This document shows positions 1-12,660 of a stretch of DNA of 64,000 nt, one piece after another. The notes beneath the pieces were generated by a model. It saw only the letters and a list, made by a program, of their open reading frames with translations, was not told the origin of the DNA and ran no database searches. The stretch is from positions 26,300,684 to 26,364,683 of the forward strand of contig CAIIXF020000012.1 in the NCBI GenBank assembly GCA_903813345.2. Direction: 5' to 3'. The DNA comes from Owenia fusiformis (lineage: Eukaryota > Annelida > Polychaeta > Sabellida > Oweniidae). The first letter of the stretch is position 1, and every line of letters starts with the position of its first letter. The translations under genes and the position numbers were made by a program.

Positions 1-362
1 TAAACAAAGACACCCCAAGTTGCAAGAAGATGAAATTTAGAGAGAAAGGAGAACCACAAAGTCTCCATGATAATTCAGGTTCTACTTTTATAATTTAACA
101 ATAACATTTAACAATAACATTCAAGTTTTTGTTTTTAAATATTTATTAAAATAATGATGATTTGTATTCCATACCTGATAATTTTCAGGGACATATCAAC
201 CGGGAATATATTCCATATCCGGGCAAATATTTTTCGTATGTCCCGCTCAAACGAGGATCCGGGACATATAAATCGTATGTCCTGCATAAGCCATTTTCCT
301 GGACATATTGTTACGCGGTAAACACGATACAAATATATGTCATATTCCACAATGAATTAAGA
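1..362. other. AT-rich unassigned DNA
   Basis: No gene is recognised here. Around 170-330 the motif GGACATA/TATGTCC recurs several times in both orientations, suggesting the flank of a degraded repeat. Overlapping short open frames on both strands have no recognisable similarity. Confidence 0.5.
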
Positions 363-530
363 AATATAGACCAAAGAGCAGGGGTTATATCGTCGAATAC
401 ACCCCGCAGGGCTAGGCACAAAAGTTTTCTGTACACCAAACGACCGAAGGGAGTGAGGGGTTTGAAAGCTTTTGTGCCCAGCCCTAAGGGATGTATTCGA
501 CGATATTATCCCTGCTCTGAGGTCGATATT
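363..530. repeat. long hairpin (inverted repeat)
   Basis: Two arms of roughly 75-80 bp are inverted copies. The left arm starts AATATAGACCAAAGAGCAGG, and the reverse complement of the right arm starts AATATCGACCTCAGAGCAGG. The match continues inward to a CAAAC/GTTTG stem closing on the loop GACCGAAGGGAGTGAG. Two other hairpins in the window (39.66 and 54.20 kb) have the same build and lie beside the same kind of minus-strand start exon. It looks like a foldback MITE or part of a larger mobile unit; its ends are not certain. Confidence 0.7.
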
Positions 531-553
531 ACGATTCGAACATGAAAACTCAC

Positions 554-587
554 CAAAATGTTTCGAATATTCATTATGGTCCGCCAT
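554..587 (-). CDS. possible first coding exon (MADHNEYSKHF)
   Basis: On the minus strand a start codon at 587-585 opens the peptide MADHNEYSKHF. It runs straight into a consensus donor (G|GTGAGT at 553-548). A CRE-like TGACGTCA lies at 606-613, about 19 bp upstream of the start codon. The hairpin at 363-530 would then lie in the first intron. No downstream exon was found and the protein is not recognised. It could be the relic of a promoter plus first exon carried by a repeat, or chance. Confidence 0.25.
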
Positions 588-659
588 TACTACGGCCCGC
601 CGTTATGACGTCACACATTACACGTATTACCAGGGGTTTTGTTCGCGAATATACCCCGT

Positions 660-1345
660 GTGAAATGTTGACTTTGTTTACAGTTTACAGAAGGCGTGAA
701 TACAGTCATGTTCGAATATGGCATATTCACTTGTGGAGTATGACAGATTCACCTGCGGTATATGGCATACTCACCTGCGGTGTAAGGCATATTCTGCAAG
801 TGAGTATGACATATTCTGCGAGCATGGGGTATTTACCGAAATAAATGTATCACATATTCAATACGGAATATGCCATACTCACCTGCGGAATACGCCATAT
901 ACTACAGATGAATATTGCATATACACCCGTATCACAAATACCACGCAACCGTGAATATATGCCATATTCCGCGTAACACATACGATGTTACGTGGAGTAT
1001 GGCATACATTTATGTTTGCGTGGTATTTGTGATACGGGTATACAGTATATGCCATACTCACCTGCAGTTTATGGCATATTCCGCAGGTGAGTATGCGATA
1101 TTCCGCTGTGAATATGCGATACATTGATTTCAGTGAATACCTGATAGTCACCTGCAGAATATGTCATACTCACTTGCCGAATATGTCATATACCGCAGGT
1201 GAAAATGACACAATGATTACCCATTTGTTCAATCAATGCAATTGACAATTGCGTACTTCTGTATCGTGTTCTCATTGCTTAGTGGGTATGCAATACACTG
1301 CAGCTGAATCTGTCATACACCGCAAGTGAATATGCCATAGTTATT
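660..1345. repeat. degenerate ~24-bp minisatellite
   Basis: Motifs such as TATGCCATACTCACCTGCGG and their inverted forms (CCGCAGGTGAGTATG) recur through about 690 bp. Spacing is loosely 23-26 bp and units occur in both orientations. The open frames across the block are by-products of the repeat, not genes. Confidence 0.7.
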
Positions 1346-1399
1346 GCAGAATATGACACATATTTGCATCATGTTTTCCGCGTAACACGTGCGTTTAAC

Positions 1400-4300
1400 A
1401 TAACCTACGATTAATTGTTAATGATGAAATAATTTGATTATCATTATTTCGGACTCATAATCGGATGATGTACTCCTTTGTTACTTACATCTAGCAGTTG
1501 ATCCATAAATTGCCTTTTCAAACGTGTGCGCCATTGGTGCTGAAACCTCTAAGGTAGTAATATACTGAACTACAGTATAATGTTACTTCAGTGAAATATA
1601 AATATATATTGCATACAAAGAAAAACGAGTTATTTGAAACTTGTCAAAAGTCGTGGAATGGATTTAAATCTTCTCTTGGTAAATTTCTCGATGGAGTCAG
1701 GTCGAAATACATTAAGTGAAATGGTTTTATTGGAATCATGCTCGTAGCCAGCTTTTGGTAAGGGGGGGGGGGTTGCTCGAACCGATAATAACAATGACAA
1801 TGATATATGATATATATATGCTCTGTAGAGTATCAATAATTAATATATTTATTACGTTGGCTACAGTCGTGGCAGATTTGCAAAGTCAAATCGGTCTTCA
1901 CTCCATTTTAGAGAGCCACTTGCTCCTGATTTCAGCGGGACCTCCTCATGTTTTCAGCGGGGCCTCCTCATGTTTTCAGCGGGATCTTTAGTTTATTGCT
2001 CATGGTAGAAGCGGGGCCTCAAGGGATATGCTAAAATTGAAATATATAATTTTTGGTGAAACTTTAGGAAGTGAAACTTACAATACCTTCATTTCATATC
2101 ACTATGACCATTTCAACTGAAGGGCAATGACCTTCTTCAGCTATAAAATATAGAAATATATAGATAAAGATTCAAGATGATACATTCTCTCTCCAATTAT
2201 CGAATAACAAAACTCAGAACATCAGCTCGTGATCCTTTTTTGCAGAAGTTGCTTTTTAGTATTAATACCATGTAATAATTGAGTAAAATTAAATGAAAAC
2301 GCTTTTTATAACATACAATTTAAGTAAACAAAAGATAACCCTTCTTTTCTTTTAATTGCTCGCGATTTCAGCGGGTATTTGCTCGCGACTTCTAAATCAT
2401 AGCGGGGCTTTAGATACTACCCGTGAAGGTGAATACAAAATATGCCCTTTTTGAAATGTTCAGGATTCACGATGGTCGGAACAAGATTGTATTTTTGATA
2501 ATACAAATGTATTACCTGTAAGCAGGTTTCGACGGATTTTGATACACATTTTTTGCCGTGTGTCCTATTATGATTACAACCAGCAGTTTCCTAGATAAAC
2601 ATGGCAACCGGGAGATAGTCTTCGGGCTGACATCTCGAAGCTGTTGTTTATGACTTCAATACGGTACATCAATATTGATTTCCTCGCAAAGTATTCAAAA
2701 AACAATTCGTCTTTTGATAGGCTTTTTTCAAAAATTTTACACTTAGCTTACGACATTTTAATAAATTCAAACCTAAGACTCGATCGTGCAAATTATGTAT
2801 TGAATTGTAAATTGTATATTTACATTTTCCTCAATTAGTCACAATTTTTTCTCTAAATTCAATTGTATCGTTGTAGCCAGAATGTTTCGGGTCAAGGGAC
2901 CAACCACGAAAGAAAGTTATCAAAAGGATTAATGCAAATGCCTTTTATATGAACAAAATGTCAACTACGGGGGAGTTTCCTGCCCCTGCGATCTTATTTG
3001 TCCATTTAAAATAAGATAAACCATGTAACCAGGTCCATGTATTCCATTCTGACAGAATTTCAGATTCAATTTCAAATTAAGTTTATTATGTTCGAAATCC
3101 CGAATGTCCCCGGGAGAATCTCTCTTCGAAATTATAATGTCAGATAGATACAAAATAATATTGATATAGCTGAAGATACTTAATTTGGCTCCCGTTTTAA
3201 TTAGACGGATTGACGGAGTCAGAAAATCCGCCAAATTAAAATCCGTCAAATTTCAGTTTGGAATTTTTGTCAAATGCACTTCAGAAATTAAACTTGTGGG
3301 GCCCCTTTTCCTGTCATCAACATGTCATACATTATCCCAAAAGAAATACAGAAAATATCTTAGTAAATACCCGTCCTAATGACATAAACCATGGGCTTTC
3401 AAGAGAATATTTTGATAGCCCATGCATAAACATATTAGACAAAAATTAAACTTCAGTCCTGATTCCGCCAAATTAAATAGCCGCCAATATTTGAAATTGA
3501 GCAAATTCGTCAAAAGTAGCGTCAAAATAAGTGTATTTAAAGTATCTGCAAGGAGGGGGGGGGGTGGCTCAAGGCATAAAGATTACCGGGAGATACAAAC
3601 CGGAGAAATAGATGAGATGATGAATATGTATTGTATGTTTTCCAGTTTTAATTATGTTATTTGTTTTTGGTCCTAATATGATTAGGGACCACCAATATGT
3701 ATGTGACAGTTTTGAAGTTCAAGAAACGGGTAAAATTGGTTAAAGTTAATTGTATATGATAATCAGATTCAAAGATACACAACTAAAATAACGAGGAATT
3801 AAAAATAGCCCATAGACCATGTAGACTGCAATCATGGACTCTCTTGAAAGCGTAATGCTGTAATCAAGGTAATTTTGGGATATCCCGTCTTTGAAGAAGC
3901 AAAAACGCAATCAAACAGTTAATTAGTTATTGTGTGATCTAGATTACAGATCAAAGAAATCAATTCCAAGATCATTATTACTATGTATTTAGTTCGTTGT
4001 ATTTTTGAAAAGGGGTACAAGAAAACTATGTATTAATATATCAAGGGCAGGGTGCTACTGAATCTGATAGTTAAAGCGTATGCTAGTATGAGGGGCGACA
4101 TTTAAAGTAAAGCATTGTTTTAAATCCTGGGAAAATGCACTCCCCCATTTTGCAAATATTGTGTGATGCCAATGAACCCTGAAATTTGTTTTTGTTTTCG
4201 TGAGCTATCAACAAATATGTTTATGAAAATCTTGTGAGTCCAGACATATGATTCTCATTCTGTCTCAGCTTAGTGTTCATTAGATTTTATCCCCACTCTT

Positions 4301-4440
4301 CCGACGTCCGTGTCTTCCTCATTTTTACCCTATATTCAGGTTCTTTTTAAACCAAATTTACAAATATCCGTTCACATATATAAATCAGTAGTTGTTTATG
4401 ACAAGATTATGTTTATAGATCATCAAAAATTAAGGTAGCG
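1400..4440. other. unassigned intergenic DNA
   Basis: No gene is recognised. Between about 1930 and 2030 the phrase TTTTCAGCGGGRCCTCCTCA is repeated two to three times. Poly-G runs occur near 1760 and 3555. Near 3200-3250 and 3465-3510 the words CCGCCAAATTAAA and CGTCAAA recur, suggesting an old diverged repeat. Everything else looks like single-copy AT-rich sequence. Confidence 0.45.
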
Positions 4441-4463
4441 TATTCTGTAATTTCAACTATATG

Positions 4464-4736
4464 TTAGCCCCCTCCCCAGTAATGTATTGTTTAAAATAAT
4501 ACTGCATCCACCGGCCAATTATTCTTTCCCCATTTTGAGCAGTTTTCGTGTGATTTTTGAACAAATATCAAATGTGACCCCACCCCTGGAATAAGTTAGC
4601 CCCCCCCCCTCGCCGATATAGATGTCTAGTTTAAAATAATACTGTATCCCCTGGCCAATAATTCTTTCACCATTTTGAGCAGTTTTCGTGTAATTTTTGA
4701 GCAAATATCAAATGTGACCTCACCCCTGGAATAATT
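4464..4736. repeat. two-copy tandem duplication (~135 bp)
   Basis: Two adjacent units each read TAGCCCCC, then TTTAAAATAATACTG, then CATTTTGAGCAGTTTTCGTG, then CACCCCTGGAATAA. Unit 1 covers about 4464-4593 and unit 2 about 4594-4736. It is non-coding in appearance. Confidence 0.75.
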
Positions 4737-5065
4737 CAAAAGTCATCCCCTTAGCAAATGCTGGATTCGGCCCTGGTACTCGTCAATGCAAAATAATGGG
4801 TGTTGATTAGTGGAAATACCCATTTAAACAGACCCTCTTAATTTATAACAAGTTAACAATTAAGAAGCCATGTTGCGATGTACTTTTCGTGACTCAAGTC
4901 GGATATAAAGTGGAAACATACTCTTTTTGATTTGATATCCCGTATTTAGCTAAAGCAAAACACGAAATATTAACACGTGCGGTAAATTATAATTTAAATG
5001 TTTCCATATATAGCGCAAAATCTCACATGGCAATTTAATAACGACTAATTTTGTCTTGTGTCTAA

Positions 5066-5206
5066 CCACGGCGTGCTTAGAGATTTCTAGACTCTAGTCA
5101 CGCTCTGTCCACGCCAGCTCTAGGCACGTCTAAGCACGCCTAGAAATCTCTAGATACACGGAGTTCCTAGACCGACTAAGCACGTCTAGAAATTACTAGA
5201 AATTCC
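5066..5206. repeat. cluster of palindromic AGAGATTTCTAG motifs
   Basis: The segment repeats AGAGATTTCTAG, its reverse complement CTAGAAATCTCT, and GCGTGCTTAG/CTAAGCACG several times in alternating orientation, so it can fold on itself. It is probably a small foldback repeat. Confidence 0.55.
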
Positions 5207-5459
5207 ACATTTGATGCAGTGATATCTGTTATATACGGGGCATTAACATGCAAATATCATCATCTGCAATTGTTACAGACGTCAACCGCCGATTGCCGAA
5301 CACCAACCGCCGTCACAAAAAGTTTGAGACCATAAAAATATATCATGACACTTATGGTGGTGACATAAAAATGACGGATTTCGTTTTTTCCAATCTTGTC
5401 CAAACTTTCTTAATTACAAAATTGAGATCATTTTATTTTACTTTCCGCAACTGATGAGT

Positions 5460-5465
5460 TTTATT
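5460..5465 (-). promoter_or_regulatory. poly(A) signal AATAAA for the PQ-loop gene
   Basis: AATAAA on the minus strand lies about 35 nt after the stop codon of the PQ-loop gene, implying a very short 3' UTR. Confidence 0.5.
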
Positions 5466-5499
5466 TCCCTTAAACAACTTGGCCGATGCAAGAGATCGC

Positions 5500-6773
5500 T
5501 TATTCACCTCCCTTCCTAGCTTGAACATGTAAAACGACACTATATGTGCCGATAACCACAGCGATGCCAATCGGGGCTAGAAGTGATATAAATGTCCCCG
5601 TGTTTAAAACTAAACCTATCACGCACATAATTAAAAACACAACCAATATCGCTGCAACAACCCATCTTAAAGACTCTGTATGTTTTGATGAGCAGCTGAA
5701 ACGTGTAGGAATTGTAATCAAATGAATGTTATTAGGGCTCAGTTCATCATCTGATTTGTCGGACTCGTCACGTGATAAAGTCTCGTTTGAGCCCAACTCT
5801 CGCGGGTACAAAGCGACTTGTATTCCGTTGATGTAAGCCAAGGAGCTTGAGAAATATATCATTATGATATTCTGAAGAGGCATAACGAGTAGGTAGTTGG
5901 ATAAGAAGTCCGTTGTTTTCCCTATCATTGATAATGACACTGAATAAGTAGATTGACCGCTTGTTGATCGCCTCTTCATGTTTAACATCACCTGAAAATG
6001 CAGGGGCTGTAATTGAGTCCCAAATGTTGTACTTGTTTTGTTTGCTTGATTCAAATCTGAATTGTAACATAGTATTGTTATTTTTAAGATACTATACATG
6101 TACATATTTGATCACACTCTCTTGCGAAATAGTAGAAATTTACTGTACATCAAGTATAATACACTTACTGTAGGTTGCTTCCGTACCTGCAACTATAGCT
6201 ATCGTATTTAACCTTAACTGACTTTAAATTATAACTTGTATATATAATATTGTTTTCACAATGATAATTGAGATCAAGACTTGGAAATAATAAAATCATA
6301 TATACCTGTGGAAACGTTTCAATGCACCACAATGTCACAGAAATCCACTGCATTTCTTGGTAGACATTTGCAGCTAGCTGGATCGCTATGATAATAGACC
6401 ATGTAAGGGCGCATGCGCACAAATAAAGGAGTTTATTCCTCAGCGGATGGACACCATATCTCATAAATTGCATCAACATCGTTAATTCTAAAATTGGCAT
6501 ATATACCGCCTCTATTTTCACGTATAATGGCAATGCCCCAAGCTTGAAAACGAAAAACAGATTATTTAGCGATGCAGTAAAATTTGCAGTCGCCCATAAT
6601 ACACTGAGCCCAATCACCGACTTCCGGCGGAAGTTCTTCCACAGCTGAGGAACAAGAACCGTAAACCATATCCCGTTGCTGATAAATCCACAAATGTTTG
6701 CAAATATGCAAACTCCACCAGGCCATCCTGGTCTGCAGTTTTGTAGCAATATATCCGATGAGCTTGAAGCCAT
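5500..6773 (-). CDS. PQ-loop repeat membrane protein (SLC66-like), two exons
   Basis: Exon 1 is 6773-6306 and exon 2 is 5991-5500. Together they give 319 residues. The donor is CAG|GTATAT and the acceptor TTTTCAG|GTG, in phase 0. The first PQ-loop is at residues 42-43 (VLVPQLWKNFRRKSVIGLS) with the typical basic stretch and S-x-G-L-S after it. The second PQ is at residues 155-156 (ETFPQ), followed in exon 2 by MKRRSTSGQSTYS. Two PQ motifs about 110 residues apart with several hydrophobic segments are the hallmark of the PQ-loop family (SLC66, cystinosin, MPDU1, KDEL-receptor clan). Those proteins export amino acids or other solutes from lysosomes or act in ER/Golgi membranes. The substrate here cannot be told. 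The C-terminus carries a charged loop (ETLSRDESDKSDDE) and two further hydrophobic stretches. The intron falls exactly after the second PQ. The gene looks complete; the start is the first ATG of the frame. Confidence 0.85.
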
Positions 6774-6899
6774 TATCGATCACTGGATCAATTGTTTCAG
6801 GTACGATCTTGTTATCAACCCAGCATTCTTTCGTTATTGGAAGACAATCGTCGATTGTGTTTGGATCGTAATGTTGAATTTAAATCTTAAATAACATCC

Positions 6900-8500
6900 C
6901 ATGTCATCGATGTTAAAATATATCAGCTAGTTATCAGGACAATGCTATCGTCAACGAGGGTTTATCTAATCCATGCATTTGGCACACTTCGAATATACAG
7001 CTTGAATTTATAACCAACAACACTTGAATACGTTTAAACTGATAAAAAGTCAATTTGACATATAATGTACGTTTTGCAAAAGTGTAAATCAGTCTACATT
7101 TGAAAGTACAGAGAGTAGGTCTCAGCATTTGATAAGCGTTTGTTGTACATGTACACAAACGATTTGTCAGTAAATTGAAATATTGCTGTTCATTGCTGGT
7201 ACAACAATACACCGCAATATTTTTGAAAACTATTTTACGTTAAATGTTGACATTCATCGATATCAAACTAGACATTCACATGATATTCATGCTTTCAAGT
7301 TCAAAACAAATATACAGAAATATACATGCCGATGCGATAAGAGTCATACAAGTCGAGAGTTTTAGAAGGATATTTTTCTGAAAAATTTGTAAAAAACTAA
7401 TTTGCTTCAGGAAAAAATGTTTGTTTTCTTGACGTTTAATGATGTTAACTTACCTATTTTATAAAACTTGTTGATCGATAGTTGCTTTATAATATCCCGT
7501 GCTGTTATAGTTCAATATGTGTCACCATCTGTGTTGCGTTTAGTAATATACTTAGAAATGAAATCTTCAAAAAATGTTCAATATCCAGCCCCCGACATGT
7601 TGGAAACAGGCACGACTTCACTGAACGAAAATTGTTGTAAGGCATGCCAGAGTCTTGGTATTAACACTGCGGCAAGCAGAATGAATAATCAAAACGTGTT
7701 GAATGAAGTCCCCCTTTCAACGTCGATGAATTCAATTTTATTTTAAAATATTATTTTAAAATATTTAGTCTTTTAGGTTTCCAAATAAAAATTCATGATG
7801 AAATCTCGCGAAAAGATATTTGAGTTCAAAGTTTTGTTGATATTTAGTTCACTGCACTTGGGGTTATCGATTAATAAGTGCAGGGCATCACTTTCTCTTG
7901 ATTTCCCAATCACGTGGTACGAGAAGAGGCTAATATTAGTCCGCACTCCCGCGTATGTTAGTATACATCCGAGTCACTACAATGGCGAAATCTATGAATA
8001 TTTGTGATGTTATGATGGTTTTGTTAAATGGATATTTCTCAAACATAAAAATTCGTAAGGAAACTGATATAATTATCCAAGATAACAAGAGGAAGTTATC
8101 AAAATTATCAAAACAGAGGGAGATTATGTTTTTCGAAAAAACTTCTCAGTTTCACTTTTTTTTATATAAAATATCACTATAAGGGGGTCTGAACACAAGT
8201 TTCTTCATCTTATTGCATTTATGTGTTTATAACCTATCCAGAGGTGCTGCAGTATGATTTTTTTTACATTTCCCTGCATTTTTGGCCTTGATCAAAATGT
8301 GGTAACTTTACGAGGATGATTTCCATTTTACTTCTCTATGCTTATTGAGTCAAGGCTTGCTCTATTGACTTCTTTTTCCTTCTAGACGAATTCCCGTGGC
8401 CTCTATTCACTGAAAGTTCAACGTCAGCAAATCTGGAATTCTATATCTCATCGTATTCGACAAGTAGCCTCACTCTCAGTTTTTAAAGGGTGACGCATAT
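6900..8500. other. unassigned intergenic DNA
   Basis: AT-rich sequence between the PQ-loop gene and the candidate promoter at 8.55 kb. Only short open frames without recognisable similarity are present, and no clear repeat was found. Confidence 0.4.
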
Positions 8501-8546
8501 CGTTTAGCAAATCGAACGCTCGTTTCTGGTGTTGCTCACCGTTTAG

Positions 8547-8590
8547 TATAAAAGGCCCGATCCCGGAATAATACTCAAGGGTTCACAGGC
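8547..8590 (+). promoter_or_regulatory. candidate TATA-type core promoter
   Basis: TATAAAAGG at 8547-8555 sits in a locally less AT-rich stretch. An initiator-like CTCAAGG follows about 27 bp downstream, the spacing of a metazoan TATA promoter. No coding exon directly follows. It could drive a non-coding RNA or a distant gene such as the secreted peptide at 19.66 kb through a long 5' UTR intron. This is inference from motif and spacing only. Confidence 0.3.
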
Positions 8591-9178
8591 TCGAGGTCGT
8601 TGTGTCAACACCTCTAACTGTTATATAGCATAAGTATATTATAGATCGTCACACATTTATAAAAGGGTGATTTTTATTTTGACAAATCAATTCCACATTA
8701 ATTGATGAAGTTTCAGGATCTTCTATTTTATAATAAGGAAAAATTGGCATCTAAATTTCCCCATAACGTAATAGCACACAGCTTGGCATATGAAATATCC
8801 TACAAATGAAACAAAGTAAAACAAACCGGTTTCTAATACAATGATTTATATTGGCTGTTGTACATGTATTCTTTGAACGCAATCACTCTTTGGATAACGT
8901 TTTCAAAATCATTATAAACGGATTACTTTATCTCAAAGACAATTTCAATAAACTGGATTTTACAGAACTCCCCTTATTTCTTAAAAATGGACTGATCCAG
9001 TTGATTCGCCTGGAGCCGCCATATTGTTTTTATACGGGATGCTAATCGGAACCCTTTAAGTCTCTGTTCAAACAATATAAAATAAATGGCATACCTTTAT
9101 AATTTTAAAGATTTGAAAATGTCTTTACTATTGAAAATCTGTCCTATGCCACTTTTTTCCTTATTAACTAGTAATATA

Positions 9179-10282
9179 TACAGGGTGGGCCAAAAAAAAC
9201 AATACCCAACTTTAAATCAGGATAAAAATAGTTACGTTCAATGTGGTACATTGACTTATATATCATTTTAAAGGTACTACATTTTCAAACCATTTGGTAT
9301 ATAACACTATGACATAAAATCAATAGTAAAGGTGTATTATACTTATTTCGGAGGCTGGGTCGCTATTTAAGGTCTCTAGATTTTGGGGAGAAAACAGTAA
9401 ATCTTTGAAATTATGTAAACTTTTTATTCATGGAATATCATTTTGTTAGGTGAATACAAGCTTGTATATTTGCATCATTTGTGACTTAACTTATTGTTTA
9501 TTAATTTCAGTATTGATTACTATCAATAAGTACTCAAAAGAGGTATGTTAAAAGACATAAAACATATATGTGGTTGGGGGGGGGGGGTATTTTTCAATAA
9601 GACAGTGCCTTGTCCCATAGATCAAAGGTGACATTGGCATTCCTTCACAAACAAGATGTCAATTTGACTGATCCAGATGCTTGGCCACCCAGCAGCCCGA
9701 TGCTTATGTGGTGGATTACCATACACGGAGCCATCTCCATGTATGGTAATGGGTCCAGGAAATGGTGAACCGTCACAAGCATCCAATAAAAAGTAGTGAT
9801 TAGCTGAACCGCGGAATCCTAATTGCTGGAATGTATTGCAACAGTAATCTGTTGATAGATGGCGCTACCGCTTGAGGCTTATTGTTGACGCATAGGGGGG
9901 GGGGGCATATTAAGCAATTGTTTAAATAAATAAATTGTAAAATGTTATTAATGAAATTCATAAACAATAAGTTTAGTCACACATTGATGCAAATAAACAT
10001 GCATGTATTCACCTAACAAAATGATATTCTATGAATAAAAAGTTTACATAATTCCACAGATTACTGTTTTCTCCCTAAAATCTAGAGACCTTAAATAGCG
10101 ACTCAGCCTCCCAAATAAGTATAATACACCTTTACTATTGATTTTATGTCATAGTGTTATATACCAAATTGTTTGAAAATGTATTACCTTTAAAATGATA
10201 TATAAGTCAATGTATCATATTGAACATAAGTATTTTTATCCTGATTTGAAGTTGGGTATTGTTTTTTTTGGCCCACCTTGTA
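9179..10282. mobile_element. Tc1/mariner-type element with ~320-bp inverted repeats
   Basis: The left end is TA-CAGGGTGGGCCAAAAAAAA and the right end is its inverted copy, ending CCACCTTG-TA. The arms match over about 320 bp (roughly 9181-9500 and 9960-10280), unusually long for mariner. The central ~430 bp includes a frame reading VNLTDPDAWPPSSP near 9660-9700. This resembles the WPPxSPDLNP block at the third catalytic Asp of mariner/IS630-type transposases, so the core may be a transposase scrap. A TA target duplication flanks both ends. The copy is non-autonomous. Confidence 0.8.
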
Positions 10283-10634
10283 TATGCATAAACTTAGCAG
10301 CATTTAGCCGTTCTCGTGTCCCGTGTCCCTGTCCCTGAGTATTACTATTTTTACATTTTTGAAATGATTTTCAACAGACTTGGGCCAGTGTCATTCAGGT
10401 ATCAGGTATTTCTTCACTTCATTTCTATTTGTCTTACCTTGGGGGCACTGACCCATTTCTGTCCAGTTAAAACCAACATTTATGCTCTTGAGAACGTCAT
10501 GTTGTATTGAATGTCATGTATGTTTTTCAAAATAGCAATAACTATCTGAACCTGAAACACGACGGTGACACTACATTGTTTCCACTCTTCCAGGATTCCG
10601 CACAAAATGAATCGTTGACTTGAACAAAAGGATG

Positions 10635-10705
10635 TGCACTGCCCGGGAATCGAAACCGGGTCGCAAGAATGGGAATCTTGCATGATACCACTACACCAGC
10701 AGTGC
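10635..10705 (-). tRNA. tRNA-Gly(CCC), possibly a pseudogene
   Basis: A 71-nt minus-strand sequence folds as a cloverleaf. The acceptor GCACTGC pairs perfectly with GCAGTGC and is followed by discriminator A. The anticodon arm CAAGA-TTCCCAT-TCTTG gives anticodon CCC. The body closely matches animal tRNA-Gly. A TTTT terminator lies about 8 nt past the 3' end. One odd point: the conserved G53 of the T stem is T (CCGGT-TTCGATT-CCCGG), which breaks the G53-C61 pair and alters box B. It is therefore either a functional variant or a young pseudogene. Confidence 0.75.
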
Positions 10706-10719
10706 TTTCTGTAAAATTG

Positions 10720-12155
10720 GTCGTTTCCTGCTATTTATAATGAGAAATAATTTCATCTCTCGGACAATGATGGATTCGCCAGCCAGGTTTTATGTCATGT
10801 GCATAACCTCAGTTTTCAATACTTTGAAACAGGAATATATAGACAGTCTTTGATATATTCCTTTACTTCAGCAAAGTTCCATGGAATTTTATATAGCGGA
10901 GTTAAAGGCAGAATCGGATATGAAGCAAGTACTACTTAGAGGTTGATCTTGGCGAGAATTGTTTCAATTTTAGGATATTTTGGCCTCATATCACTCTTTG
11001 TCATATTTATTTTCTAGAAATACCCAAATCGTTTACTGTATATGAGGTAAACTATGGATTTTTACAATAATACATTCATTATATATTTTTTCTATTTTTA
11101 GGGTTACAATTTTTATTATTTGGGAGCTGACCTTTTCCCCATTTTGGCACTAACTTAACATCCAATTTATGACAAAAAAGAATCTTTCACCTTTGGGAGA
11201 TACTATTTTTGAGATTGTAAGCTATATATTGGTTGGTCAACTGTACATGTTGCTTGCAATTTTTGCACCCCCATAGATCTGATTCTGGCTTTGAACAGAC
11301 AGGGGTCCTTTTATGAGCAAAACTCATAACAAAAATCCAATTTGTAAATTCACTGAAATATACTATCAAAAGGTAACTAACTACATGTATACACTTTACT
11401 ATGAGAAAAACACAATATGGGCATTTATTTTGGCTATAATCAGGTCAGTCGTTTGGGGTATATTAAAGTAAATGAGGGTGTAATCAAGGGCCTATTTTAT
11501 TTTTATTTAAATTCTGATATATAATAATTATTTTGTTTCAGTCCGCCAAAGAGATTTATTTTTTGTCTTTCTCTAATATTGTTAGGTTTCGTAATGACAT
11601 ATTTTATATGAAATAAGTGGGTATACTGAGTATAGCTCTCTTTTTTAAATATTTCAAACAATTCTTAAAAATCCTCGATCCATAACTTAAAAACTCCAGG
11701 CAATTTGCTTTAAAAGCAGAAATAATTCAGATCACTGTTTTTCAACTGGATTTATATCTTGATTTTCTGAGGTCTTGGTTACTACTAAAAGATGGAATCA
11801 AAATATATACATTGTACTACGCATTACTTTTTAAAATGAACACGCCATCAATTTTGGGAAAAATTGAAGATATGGCGACTTCCTAGATTTTAAATTTCGG
11901 ACGTTGACTAGGTTGCTAGGCCGCAAACATAAGGGGCAATCTGAATAGGAGTACAATCATGTAGACGAGCTATAAATCATGATATGTATGTCAATATTGA
12001 AGATAATCTCATTAAAGCAACAAGACTACATCTGAAGGGACTGCTAATAAGATACATTGGTCACTAATACCGGATTAATTATTATTGGTCAGTTAGCAGC
12101 CGCAGGAGGAAATAACCCAGGAATCATTTTTGAACCGAGAAAAATGAGTTTATAG
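10720..12155. other. unassigned intergenic DNA
   Basis: AT-rich sequence without a recognised gene or repeat. Short frames on either strand show no domain signature. Confidence 0.4.
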
Positions 12156-12660
12156 AGGTTCGAATTCATCTGTGTATGGGAATAGGTTCATCAATGAATT
12201 ATGGGGTCAGTATTCCCCATCTAGTCAACAGTAGGAAGACGAGCTGAGCAAAGTATGCAATTTGATTTTTTCATTGCTTATACCTATACTGAACGTGGTG
12301 TCATTTTTCAATGTAGATTTTTTTCACAATTCTGAGCACTTTTTAAGTGTTTTTGACACTTTTTAAGTATTTTTGACACTTTTTAAGTGCTTTTGGACCA
12401 TAATTGTCAGGTTCGAATTCATCTGTGTATGGGAATAGGTTCATCAATGAATTATGGGGTCAGTATTCCCCATCTAGTCAACAGTAGGAAGACGAGCTGA
12501 GCAAAGTATACAATTTCATTTTTTCATTGCTTATACCTATACTGAACGTGGTGTCATTTTGCAATGTAGATTTTTTTCACAATTCTGAGCACTTTTTAAG
12601 TGTTTTTGACACTTTTTAAGTATTTTTGACACTTTTAAGTGTTTTTGGACCATAATTGTC
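12156..12660. repeat. tandem duplication, two ~252-bp units
   Basis: Unit 1 (12156-12408) and unit 2 (12409-12660) are nearly identical, both starting AGGTTCGAATTCATCTGTG. Each ends in three short internal repeats of GACACTTTTTAAGT. The near identity indicates a recent duplication. Non-coding. Confidence 0.9.
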
